A DNA stretch of 64,000 nucleotides. Source: Amoebidium appalachense. Its lineage: Eukaryota > Ichthyosporea. Positions 51,250-64,000 of this stretch are shown here, piece by piece; positions within the stretch are counted from its first letter, which is position 1, and each line of letters opens with the position of its first letter. The notes below the pieces were generated by a model. It was not told the origin of the DNA. It saw only the letters and a program-made list of their open reading frames with translations, and did not search any database. The stretch is taken from assembly GCA_963693365.1 (NCBI GenBank), contig CAVNZM010000001.1, positions 7,874,001 to 7,938,000 of the forward strand. The letters are read 5' to 3'. The position numbers were made by a program, and so were the translations under genes.

Positions 51250-51250
<1 letters not shown>

Positions 51251-51297
<47 letters not shown>
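51251..51297. repeat. 47-base G-run
   Basis: A pure G tract followed by GGGA-rich and GA-repeat sequence, just upstream of the promoter of copy 2. Confidence 0.95.
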
Positions 51298-51298
<1 letters not shown>

Positions 51299-51357
51299 AG
51301 TACAGAGGGAGGGGGAGGGGGGGGAGGGGGGGGGAGGGAGGGAGGAGAGAGAGAGAG

Positions 51358-51392
<35 letters not shown>

Positions 51393-51434
51393 AGCGTGAA
51401 GAATCCATGCCCATCTCATGAACAAACATGTCCG

Positions 51435-51540
51435 CCAATCAAATCGCGTTTAAATTTTATTCGATCGGAACGGTGATTGGTTGACATCATGGGGAAAATA
51501 TTTTGTAATCACATTCCAATCTCGCTTGTACTGGTATAAA
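51435..51540 (+). promoter_or_regulatory. promoter of TVTKT copy 2
   Basis: CCAAT (51435-51439), ATTGG (51476-51480), the conserved CACATTCCAATCTCGCTTG block and TATAAA (51535-51540) are all intact although the coding region is frameshifted. Confidence 0.7.
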
Positions 51541-51658
51541 AGGAGAGTCGACCTCGGTCAGTCGACAGAAAATCCAGACAACGCAACCACTGCCAACCAG
51601 CCGCTACATAGCACCAACACGCCTTTGAACCCTACCCGCCTATCCGCAAACATCCAAG

Positions 51659-52226
51659 ATGAAGATCTCTCCTTTCCGCTTTCCTCTTCGGCCTTTCTGC
51701 TGCCGCCGCCACCCTCCCAACTGCCTCTGCAGCCGCCCTTGTGCCCCCACCGAGCCCAGCCACGTCCACTTCAGCCGACACCCAGCCGCTGGTAGGTGCG
51801 GCCAAGGCCAAGACGGTAACCAAGACGGTGACCAAGACGGTGACGCAGACGGCTGAAAAGACGCTTGTCTCCACGACCACGGCCACGCGGACGGCCACCA
51901 CCACTGCGCACGTCACGGCCACAGCCACCGTCACCGCCCCGGCCACCACGGTCACAAAGACAAGCAGCGTGGTAACCACCCAGGTGCACTGGAGCACAGT
52001 CACGGCCACGGTCACACAGACACTGCCCGCCCCTGCGCCTGTCACGGTGACAGAGACGCAATCGGTGGAGGTGGCCACAACGCTGACGGAGACGGCCACG
52101 GAGACCACGACAGCAACGCTTGTGTCCACGCTGGTCGCCACCACCACGGCCGTGCAGACCAGCACCGTGCTGCAGCCCACAACCCTCACAGAGACCGTCA
52201 CCGCAACTATGTCGCCTGCGGCTTAG
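51659..52226 (+). pseudogene. TVTKT family copy 2, frameshifted in the signal peptide
   Basis: After ATGAAG, eight bases of copy 1 (TGCCTGGC) are replaced by three (ATC), a net loss of five. The ATG therefore enters a wrong frame that stops at 51856 after 65 codons. The rest of the frame (Pro-Pro-Ser-Pro onward to SPAA and TAG) is open and very close to copies 1 and 3, but it lacks an ATG and a signal peptide. With the promoter intact it may still be transcribed. A single sequencing error could not give this exact change, since bases are both lost and substituted. Confidence 0.75.
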
Positions 52227-52899
52227 GCAAAGTAACGGCTCTGAAAGCGGCATCGGTCACGTATAATAACCCTTGATTAATTATGATCATAATCTAAGAA
52301 TAACTATCAATTTGTATAGTGAAGCTGTTAAATGGCCCCATGGCTAATCCATATATATATAGATAGTACATTACACTTTAGTTGACTGGCAAAAATGTTT
52401 CGTAGACACGTTCCATTATTTAAATCCCCACCCACCCACCCAAACACCCACCCACCCCCTAACTAATCCCCCACCCCTATAAGGGGCTCCTAATTCGATA
52501 TAAAAAAATACCGAACTTCCATAAAAAATGATGAGGCAAAAAGACCCCGCGGCCGAATCCCATGTTTTCTGATGTGCACCGTTGAATGTTTCGTTATGAT
52601 TAGACACCCCTCAACCCGCTGCCCCCTCCCTCCTCCCCCCTCCCCCCCCCTCTCCCCCTCCTCCCGCCTGAAACCAGCTAGTCTACGTCTGTAAGTTAGG
52701 TTGCTATCTCTTTGAAATCCCATCGGTGTCTCAGAGCCTCTCTCCCCCATACATAAACACACAAACGGGACTCCGAGCCTAACAGGCATCCAGGAGGGGG
52801 AGAAAGTCAGTTAGATTAGGACCTAGGGAGGGAACACGTGCGGGTGTGTGAGAGGGGTGGGAGGGGGGGGCTCTACAGGAAGTAAGAGAAATAAAGAGG

Positions 52900-53165
<266 letters not shown>

Positions 53166-53939
53166 CCTCGGAGAAATTAAAAGGGTTCGGGGGATGACAC
53201 ACGTGTACCCACACCCACACCTCATTATATGCCCGTTGTGACACATAAAAACACAATAAAACGGGTGCACTTGTGTGGCAGAAAACAGTCACACACGCAG
53301 ATATGCACACACGTGTACGCTGCTACACACAGCAACAAGAAGCACACTACTAGTACAGATACATACACACAATTTAAAAAGTATTGATGCGCTCGCACAC
53401 ACCCACACACAAATTTAAAATTGACACACGGCTCTGAGACATTGTGTGCAGAATAAAGAGAAATTTAAGGAGCGAGAGACGGGTAATCCGAAAAAGAGGA
53501 GAGACAAAGGGAAGGAGAGCAAGAAGAGAAAGAGAGAGCAAGAGAGTGCGGAGAGAGTGAACGAGAGACAGAGGGAGGGGGGAGAAGGAGGGGGGGGGGG
53601 GGGAGGGGGAGAGAGAGAGAGAGAGAGGGGGGGGGGGGGGGGGGAGAGAGACAGAGACAGAGAGGGACACATATACATATATCATGATAGAGTGTACATA
53701 TATATAGATAGTATCTATGATATATAGTGTATATACGCACCGGCGTGGCTGGTGTGAATACCCTGGGCCAAGTGTGTGCAAATAGGTAGGATTGTTAAGG
53801 GTCTGTTAGCTTAGCTAATAAAACATTAGCACCCTAGCTTAAGTACTGTCGGTGCTGGGTGGAAGACGGCACAGCGGTCACCCACTTTTAAGATAACAGG
53901 TAAATACGGTTAAGGGTCTAAAATCCTATGGTTTCTCGG

Positions 53940-55390
<1,451 letters not shown>

Positions 55391-56044
55391 GGGAGTATTA
55401 ATTAAGGCACGTGTCCGGGCACCGCGGACCCATTAATGTAAACCGTTACACCCTTTCTTAGCCAGTTAGCCAGTTGCACACACATACACACAAACACACA
55501 CACACACACAAACACACACCACACACACACACACGTGACACACATACACACACACACACGCGACACATATACACACACAAACACACACACACACACAAGG
55601 ACAGGACACTCACGTGCACCCCCCCCCTCACTCCCCCCCCCCCCCCCCCCCCCCCCCACCACACACACACACACTCTCTCTCTCTCTCTCTCTGACGTTC
55701 TCGGTCTGTTGAATGGTAACAAAGCAAAAGCTTCCAGAGGACTTCAAGCTAATCAGAAAGCAGATGTTATCTGCTGCACTTAAGGGCTTCCCTTGTGCAC
55801 AGCCCCATAATAATAATACTAGACTAAGTAGGGAAGCCACAGCCCCCCTCCGAATCCTCCCCCCCCCCCCCCCCTCCTCGTTATCTTATTTCCCCCCCAG
55901 CCTCGCTAGCCCTATAATCTCAATTTTTTCCAAAAATTCTAGTACTGTTTATTTTACAGGTGAATTATCTTAATCCTGAATGACCCCTATAGTTCCCCAG
56001 GAGGAGGGCCCCGAGGCGTTCCTCCGGGGAACAAAACGGGATGA

Positions 56045-56280
56045 AACTCAGTTATATATATAATAGTGTGTGTGTATATATATATATATATATATCATAT
56101 ATTATATTTATATATGTATATTTCAATATATATATAGTGATATATGCCATATATACTATCTGGTTTATATAAACATGTAAACATACATATATCATATATC
56201 TATCATATGATATATATAAATAAACACACACTATGATATATACATACCGTATATATATATATATATATATATAAATATAT
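56045..56280. repeat. TA-rich low-complexity region
   Basis: (TA)n blocks at about 56072-56095 and 56250-56270, with CATATATAT-type sequence between them. It is the most AT-rich stretch of the window and likely unpairs easily. Confidence 0.85.
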
Positions 56281-56462
56281 TGAGAGAGCGCGAGTAAGAG
56301 AGACGGAGGCAGGGAGGGGGAGAGAGAAAGGGAGGGAGAGAGAAAGAGGGAATGAGAAAGAGTGGGAGCGAGAGCTGAGAAAGAGAGGGGGGGGGGGGGG
56401 GAGGGGGGGGAGGGATCCGGATAGAGGGGGAGGGAGGGAGGGAGAGCCTCTCTCAGGCTCTC

Positions 56463-56640
<178 letters not shown>

Positions 56641-57017
56641 GGGGGGGGAGGGGGGGGGGGAGATGAGAAGTCGACTGAAAAAAGAGGAGAGACAGAAGGA
56701 GAGAGAGCGATAGAGAGAGAGGAGAGAGAGGGAGGGAGGGAGAGAGTTGGAGAGCAAAGGGGGAGAAGAGAGAAGAGAGAGAGAAGGCCCTGCATCACAC
56801 TACAACCACTACACTATGACTACACTATTACTAATATTATCAATAGTACTACGCAGCACCCGCTCATACAAAGAAAATGCCTCGTGTGTGAGGAGAAGGA
56901 CGTCCTAAAAAGGCGGTAAGGGAGTGAGACGTTGCATTAAACACAATCGAAATAGTAAGAGTAGCCTATGTGCACAGTGGAACCTTGATCATTGCCATCT
57001 CCCGACAAACATTTCCG

Positions 57018-57146
57018 CCAATAAAATCGCGTGCGTAATACGCACACCCTGGTGCAAATATACAACTTACTTCGGGATTATTGATTGGCTGAGATCACGT
57101 GCAAATATTTTGTAATCATTCCCATCTCGCTTGCAGAGGTATAAAT
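57018..57146 (+). promoter_or_regulatory. promoter of TVTKT copy 3
   Basis: CCAAT (57018-57022), ATTGG (57084-57088), the diverged block CCATCTCGCTTG and TATAAAT (57140-57146). The spacing between the two CCAAT elements is longer here than in copies 1 and 2. Confidence 0.7.
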
Positions 57147-57252
57147 TCAGCTTGAACCCAGTCAGTACTAGTCGACAGACACAACACAGCCAGCCGCTAC
57201 AGCCACAGCAACACGCCTTTGAACCCTACCCGCGTATCCGCAAGCATCCAAG

Positions 57253-57834
57253 ATGAAGTGCCTGGCTCTCCTTTTCGCTTTCCTCTTCGGCCTTTCTGCT
57301 GCCGCCGCCACCCTTCCAACCGCCACTGCCGCCGCCCTTGTGCCCCCACCAAGCCCAGCCACGGCCGCTTCAGCCGACAGCCAGCCGCTGGTAGGCGCGG
57401 CCAAGGCCAAGGCGGTGACCAAGACGGTGACCAAGACGGTGACGCAGACGGCTGAAAAGACGCATGTCTCCACGATCACGGCCACGCGGACGGCAACCAC
57501 CACTGCGCACGTCACGGCCACAGCCACCGTCACCGCCCCGGCCACCACGGTCACAAAGACAAGCAGCGTGGTAACCACCCAGGTGCACTGGAGCACTGTC
57601 ACGGCCACGGCCACACAGACACTGCCCGCCCCCGCGCCTGTCACGGTGACGGAGACGCAGACGGTGGAGGTGGCCACGACGCTGACGGAGACGGCCACGG
57701 AGACCACGACAGCAACGCTTGTGGCCACGCTGGTGGCCACCACCACGGCCGTGCAGACCAGCACCGTGCTGCAGCCCACAACCCTCACAGAGACCGTCAC
57801 CACAACTATGTCGCCTGCGGCTTTGACAAAGTAA
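57253..57834 (+). CDS. secreted Thr/Val/Ala-rich mucin-like protein, copy 3
   Basis: Intronless, 193 residues, same architecture as copy 1: signal peptide MKCLALLFAFLFGLSAAAAT, then Thr-Val-Thr-Lys and Thr-Glu-Thr repeats with one Trp. Differences from copy 1 are scattered and conservative (for example Leu14Phe-type changes in the signal core and Val for Thr in repeats). The C-terminus is extended to SPAALTK before TAA. Together with copy 1 it is the intact form of the family. Confidence 0.75.
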   Translation: MKCLALLFAFLFGLSAAAATLPTATAAALVPPPSPATAASADSQPLVGAAKAKAVTKTVTKTVTQTAEKTHVSTITATRTATTTAHVTATATVTAPATTVTKTSSVVTTQVHWSTVTATATQTLPAPAPVTVTETQTVEVATTLTETATETTTATLVATLVATTTAVQTSTVLQPTTLTETVTTTMSPAALTK

Positions 57835-58253
57835 CTGCCCTTAGTGGTGTTGCTTTCAGAAGAATTAACATTGATTTAGTATAATCTTTGCACATATTCA
57901 TTCAATTCGAGGCAAAGAGTAAACAGCGTAAACCCCCCTGGGTATATGTATACCCAGGTGATTTTAAAAATTTGGGATCCGCCGCCGAAATCCGATAGGA
58001 TCTGGTGAAATCTGTGGTCCGTGACTTTTGAGCTCGATGAAATCCAATGGCCGGAGGCAAGACCATTTCTCGCTACCGTCGTGGTCTCCGAGACTCATGG
58101 ACATGAAATCAGAGGCAAGTACGGGAGTTTATTATTTTGAAAAATTAAATTAGATGCATTAAAAGAATATGTATGAATAACTGTTAATTGACATCTAACA
58201 AACCATGAAAACTATGGTGTGTGTGTACATGTAAGTGCACGTACGGTGTGTTC
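57835..58253. other. 3' flank of copy 3 with palindrome and repeat shard
   Basis: 57907-57937 carries two pieces of the 14471/63504 repeat, with the second inverted relative to the first. 57938-57958 is a near-perfect palindrome, CCTGGGTATA TG TATACCCAGG. No gene. Confidence 0.6.
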
Positions 58254-58356
58254 GCTGGTCGCCACCACCACGGCCGTGCAGACCAGCACCGTGCTGCAGC
58301 CCACAACTCTCACAGCTGCAGAGACCGTCACCGCCACTGTGTCGCCTGCAGCATAA
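58254..58356 (+). pseudogene. 3' fragment of a fourth TVTKT copy
   Basis: The last 33 or so codons of the family (Leu-Val-Ala-Thr-Thr-Thr through SPAA and TAA) are preserved in frame, with a six-base insertion GCTGCA. Everything upstream is missing. The junction lies near 58250 in TGTGTG-rich sequence. Confidence 0.8.
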
Positions 58357-59483
58357 AGCGAATGTACAGCCCTGCGAGCGGCATTATTGTCAGACTATGT
58401 ATGGTGAAGTATTCTGGTCGGCCGAGGCCTGAATTTGGGGGGGTTGTACCCTCCCGCAAAGGATCCTAGTAGCCTTGATGGGACTAGCGCGAGCTGGGGT
58501 GATTTTTTTTTTTTTGTGCGGCTCATACTTAACAACTTCTCCATTACATTGTACTGGCCGTGTCCAAATGTATATACTCTTGGCTGTAAATTGCCATCAC
58601 AAACGTGGCCCCGGCCTGACCTATTAGCACAGTTAACGTTCCGTATTGGGGTGCCAAATTTAAACTCCTCATACTGACATGTTTAATCATAATTAAAAGG
58701 ATTCGCAGACTAATGGTGCTCTATCACAAAAATGAATAATAAACAAGCTGTCTAGACACCAGCACACAGTATGTAACTCTTACATAAATCGAAGCCTCCC
58801 TTCCCTCCTTTCTTTTGGTATTGAGATCCCCCCCCCCCCCCCCCCCCCCCCCCCCCGAAACACACGTCTAGCTAGAGATGGAGACAGAGTGTGGGGGGGA
58901 GGAGGGGGGGGGAGGAAGAGAAGAGAAAAGGGCAAAGGAATTCGAAGGGGAGGGAAGGGGGAGAAAGGTAGGGGGGGGGGGGGGTTTTATTTTATATTTT
59001 ATCCCGTTTCACTCCCGGCAAGGCACTGCAACCGTCTTCCGCCTAGACACAGATCGTACTGTATAACGCTTATAGTCAGGATTCTAATTGACCCCAACTG
59101 GCACTATTTTTAGTTACGCCTTTATCCCACGGTTCTAGTCGCAGCAACGCTAGTGGGAAGTGAGCACAGATCACTTTAACATCACCAGCCGGGAGCGACC
59201 CGGGACACATACACAAACATAAAGACTTGAAAGGGAAAACCCCATGTCCAGGACGCTGACCCGAACCGTGGCCGGTGACTCGGATTGGTCTCGGGGGGAG
59301 GGGAGAAAGAAAGAGGGGGGGGGGGGGGGGGGGAGGGGGAGACAGAGAGAGGGGGGAGAGGGGGAAGGGGGGCGGAAGGGAGGGTGCGTGGGAGGGAGCG
59401 TGGGAGGGACCGAGGGGAGGCGGGGGGCAGAGAGGGGGGGGGGATAGGGCTCGGGGCGGAGGAGAGAGAGAGAGGGGGGGGGG

Positions 59484-59533
<50 letters not shown>

Positions 59534-59865
59534 GAAAGAGATAGAGAAGAAAGAGGGGGAAGGGATGGGGGGGGAGGCGTGTGGGGGGGGGGGGAGAAAG
59601 AGAAAGTGAGAGAGAGAGAGAGAGAGAGAGGAGGGGAGCGATGGGGGGGGGGGGGGGGGAGGAGAAAAGGAGAGGGAGGGAGGGAGGGAGGAAGGCAGGA
59701 AGGGAGTGAGGGAGGAAGATGAGGGACGAATAAATTCAGGAAGATCAGTGCGGCTTTGTAGGTCATGTTTATAACATGCCCATAGTTGTTTTTGGAGATG
59801 TCACCTCTCCAACAGTACATGGAATGGATACAACACGTAACACGTCACTCAGACACCCATACGAC
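58357..59865. other. intergenic, GA-rich
   Basis: No supported gene. C-run at 58828-58856, G-run at 58971-58983, and GA/GGGA-rich sequence at about 59290-59710 containing two pure GA blocks. Open frames on the minus strand there are Ser-Leu and Pro artefacts. Confidence 0.6.
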
Positions 59866-60000
59866 CAGACATGTTCTCGGTTTTAGCAATGGATGATATC
59901 GAGCCTGCAACTGTGCAGGCTCAGTTCGCCGCGCGAAAGAGCTGGCGTTTGTGGGGAAAAGGCGGGGCACAGACATAGGCACTGAAGCCGTCCTGATATC
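59866..60000 (+). pseudogene. relic of the 61260 gene
   Basis: About 115 bp matches 61565-61690. The AATGGATGATATCGAGCCTG core is identical; downstream there is a small deletion and many substitutions, and the frame is lost. Only the region encoding LAMDDIEPATV and the following 25 residues remains. Confidence 0.75.
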
Positions 60001-60216
60001 GATTTAATATAATGGGGGAAAAGCCGCGGCTGTGAAACTCCCATGGTGGGCTGGCTGCTTGGGGAAGTTATGAAGCGGCAATTTCATTTTTTTAATTTGA
60101 GGCCAAATGTTTCAATTCCACTTTTTTATACATATATTACTACGTTCTCGATATTATTTTAAAAGTTTTGGGTAAGTTTTGTGTAAAAGTTATTTGTTTA
60201 CTAAACTCTGAGGGGT

Positions 60217-60256
<40 letters not shown>

Positions 60257-61010
60257 GTTGTTGAACTAGCCTGATGTCCTGGGCGGTAAAAACGCACTCG
60301 TGCACGCTCACATATCATGCACGCATACATGTACACGTACAGTGCCGCTCGGCGGGTGGGTGTGCCTGTATAATGATCAGTAGTAATGGTTGATTGAAGA
60401 GCTATGTTTTGAGAGGCTTCTTAGGCAACCAAAAAGGTTTCATTTTTACTGGTATCACATCTCCCCTAGCACGTGCAAGTGGGTGCAATGTAAGTGCACG
60501 TGCCCTGTGTATACAAATGCATGACCTCAATTCCAGTTGAAACGTGGGTACCGAAAATGTGTTCTGCTATATGAAACGCGTGTGGCTGTGCGGGGCACAA
60601 ACACGCACGCACAGGCACAGTTCAAACATAAAAACTCACACGAATGCACAGAAGTAAACACACAGTCTCTCTCCGCCTCGTGATGCACTTGGGAAGATTA
60701 CGGCAGCAACAATTTAACCCCCCCCCCTCCCCCCTCCCCCCTCTCCCCCTGTCAAAAACCCCCTTCCCAACTCCCCAACCCCTTTCCACCTCCCTCTCCC
60801 CTCCCTCCTCCCCTCCCCTCTGCTCTCTGTCACCTCCCAGCCCCTCTCAGGCCTCCCCCTCTCCTTCCCTCCGATAAGGCTCCCTCCCTCCTTGGAGCAC
60901 CATCCCTCCCTCCCTCCCTCCCTCCTGCCACGGTGCCAACCGGGCCGTGGGTGTGACCTGTCATCATGTACAAAGATATCGTGTATGTGGATCTAATCTT
61001 CATCCCGCTA
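60001..61010. other. intergenic
   Basis: G-run of about 38 at 60217-60254; C-rich CCCTCC sequence at 60720-60925. No supported gene. Confidence 0.5.
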
Positions 61011-61014
61011 ATTG

Positions 61015-61119
61015 ATTGGTGGACGGTTGTTTTATTCGATCAATCAGATTACGAGGAGAGTAGACAACACCAAATATGGTTCGTCCGACAGATTCCAACG
61101 GCCAAGAAAAAAATATAAG
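61015..61119 (+). promoter_or_regulatory. promoter of the 61260 gene
   Basis: ATTGG (61015-61019), GATCAATCAG near 61038 and TATAAG (61114-61119) lie about 145 bases before the ATG. The order, inverted CCAAT then TATA, resembles that of the TVTKT promoters. Confidence 0.6.
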
Positions 61120-61259
61120 AGGGGGCATCGAGGTGGCGCACAAGCAACCACAACAAGAAGCAACCACATCCGAGACCAAGAACTAGGTGCTACGACGTTT
61201 TCGAGCCTTCCTTCGCCAACTTCTCGTATTTCTGGCCGAATTCAACCAAACTAGTCAAC

Positions 61260-61808
61260 ATGGCGCGCTTTTTCTACATTTCTCTCGCAGCCCTTGCCCT
61301 TTGCGCTGCAGCAGCCAGCCTTCCGACACACAAAAGTCACCACCACACGTTCCCCCCTCAAGTGTCTCCTACACCCGCAAGCAATATCCACACGGATACA
61401 CCAACTTTCCCCTCCACGGATCCCAGTGTTTCTGGGGGAATAAGTGACCCTAGTACCGCAAGCATGTTAACGGGTGTTTTGGTGCACACGCCAGGTGGTC
61501 CGGACGTGTTGTATCCGTTCCACTCACACTGGAGACGTGACACCTTCGAAGACATTTTCCCTCATTTGGCAATGGATGATATCGAGCCTGCAACTGTGCA
61601 TGTGCAGTTCCCGGCAGACTCTGAAGAGCCGGCGTTTGTGAAGAAACGGCGCAACACGGACATAAACATTGAAGACGTTCTGAATTATTGGGCCGCCATC
61701 AAGGCGCCGGCGCCAATGCGCTCGAGTACTCATAGTGCAGCAGGAGACACGAGTGACCCTATTATTGCTAGGTCTTCACAAGACGAGCAATTTGAAAGCG
61801 GCATATAG
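61260..61808 (+). CDS. secreted protein of unknown function, 182 residues
   Basis: Intronless. Residues 1-20 (MARFFYISLAALALCAAAAS) are a clear signal peptide. Residues 21-80 are rich in His, Pro, Thr and Ser, probably disordered. A more structured segment at about 84-150 has charged and hydrophobic alternation (WRRDTFEDIFPHLAMDD, then EDVLNYW) and a basic KKRR pair that could be a processing site. There are no Cys residues in the mature chain. I do not recognise the family. A decayed copy lies 1.4 kb upstream, so the locus has duplicated before. The signal peptide and AAAA-S/T-LPT junction resemble those of the neighbouring TVTKT proteins. Confidence 0.65.
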   Translation: MARFFYISLAALALCAAAASLPTHKSHHHTFPPQVSPTPASNIHTDTPTFPSTDPSVSGGISDPSTASMLTGVLVHTPGGPDVLYPFHSHWRRDTFEDIFPHLAMDDIEPATVHVQFPADSEEPAFVKKRRNTDINIEDVLNYWAAIKAPAPMRSSTHSAAGDTSDPIIARSSQDEQFESGI

Positions 61809-63503
<1,695 letters not shown>

Positions 63504-63727
63504 ATGGGGGTTTTACGCTGTTTACTCGAGGCAAAGAGAAACCAGACTCAGGTATGGGGGGGGTTTTGCTCGGAATATCCCCTCAGTGGTATATCATGAT
63601 CACGTACATAGATGTCGGGTGATGACTATATATCAGGGTTTACTTTCTCTACGAGACACCATAAAGACTACATGGAGAAATCAATTAGTTGGGGTTCCCC
63701 GTTTTTTTTTTTTTTTTTTTTTTTTTT
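63504..63727. repeat. dispersed 200-bp repeat ending in poly-T, copy 2
   Basis: Near-identical to 14471-14711 through GGGGTTCCCCG and then into about 26 T. The sequence beyond the T-run is unrelated to that in copy 1. Confidence 0.85.
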
Positions 63728-64000
63728 GAGTAATATTAGATTTCTACGATTTTGATTGGATTTTGCTGGAAAATGGCGCCAAACCGTCAAACTTAATACG
63801 GGCACACGCCGCACGCCTGTCACACGTGCAATCGAACATGCACAGCTTTAGCTACGTTCGACTCACACGGAAAGGTAGCCCTACGTTTCAAAAAAACCGT
63901 TTTTACGAAAGGGGGCCCTACGTAGACGCGGCATTCCGAATGGCATTATTTTTTTAAAAACAGGTTCATTTCTTTAACTAAACACTCATTCTACACTACT
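63728..64000. other. window end, nothing recognised
   Basis: Ordinary complexity. One 64-codon open frame (63763-63957) has no recognisable motif. Confidence 0.5.

Overview
This is a nuclear DNA window from an intron-rich eukaryote that I cannot name. Genes are split by GT-AG (and some GC-AG) introns of roughly 0.3 to 2.6 kb. Promoters carry TATA and CCAAT boxes, and TAA, TAG and TGA are all used as stops. The window also holds LINE, LTR and foldback elements, and a kinetochore gene. Introns and intergenic DNA are saturated with (CA)n/(GT)n, (GA)n/(CT)n and C-runs or G-runs of 20-60 bases. Those tracts produce most of the long open frames (His-Thr, Cys-Val, poly-Pro, poly-Gly), and these are not genes.

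Layout. 313-6624 (+): the 3' part of an unrecognised multi-exon gene. 9428-13250 (-): a four-exon, membrane-anchored FkbM-type methyltransferase. 14822-16450 (-): a 5'-truncated non-LTR retrotransposon with an open 542-codon reverse-transcriptase frame. 20879-21355 (-): a single-exon small heat-shock protein with TATA, CCAAT and heat-shock elements. 24580-44238 (+): a gene that I rebuilt from about 21 small exons lying between microsatellites. Its product matches the Mis6/CENP-I inner-kinetochore family from its middle to its C-terminus. 46.2-58.4 kb (+): a tandem family encoding secreted Thr/Val/Ala-rich 'TVTKTVT' proteins, with two intact genes, one frameshifted copy and one 3' fragment. The first repeat unit has been invaded by a 1.09-kb miniature LTR element with apparently identical LTRs and by a 393-bp foldback element made of small palindromes. 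59.87-60.0 kb: a relic of the next gene. 61260-61808 (+): a secreted 182-residue protein of unknown function.

The most unusual signal is intron architecture. In the plus-strand genes the 5' splice site is usually followed within a few bases by a long C-run, and many 3' splice sites are preceded directly by (CA)n. The minus-strand gene shows parts of the same pattern on its own sense strand. Some introns carry (GT)n near the donor and (CA)n at the acceptor, so the intron ends could pair in RNA. Two introns of the CENP-I-like gene are best explained as GC-AG. Other points of interest are a roughly 400-bp palindrome (22867-23266) and a 200-bp repeat present twice that ends at the same base in a poly-T run.

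All homology statements rest on motif recognition by eye; no search was run. Exon boundaries were set by splice consensus, reading phase and family resemblance.
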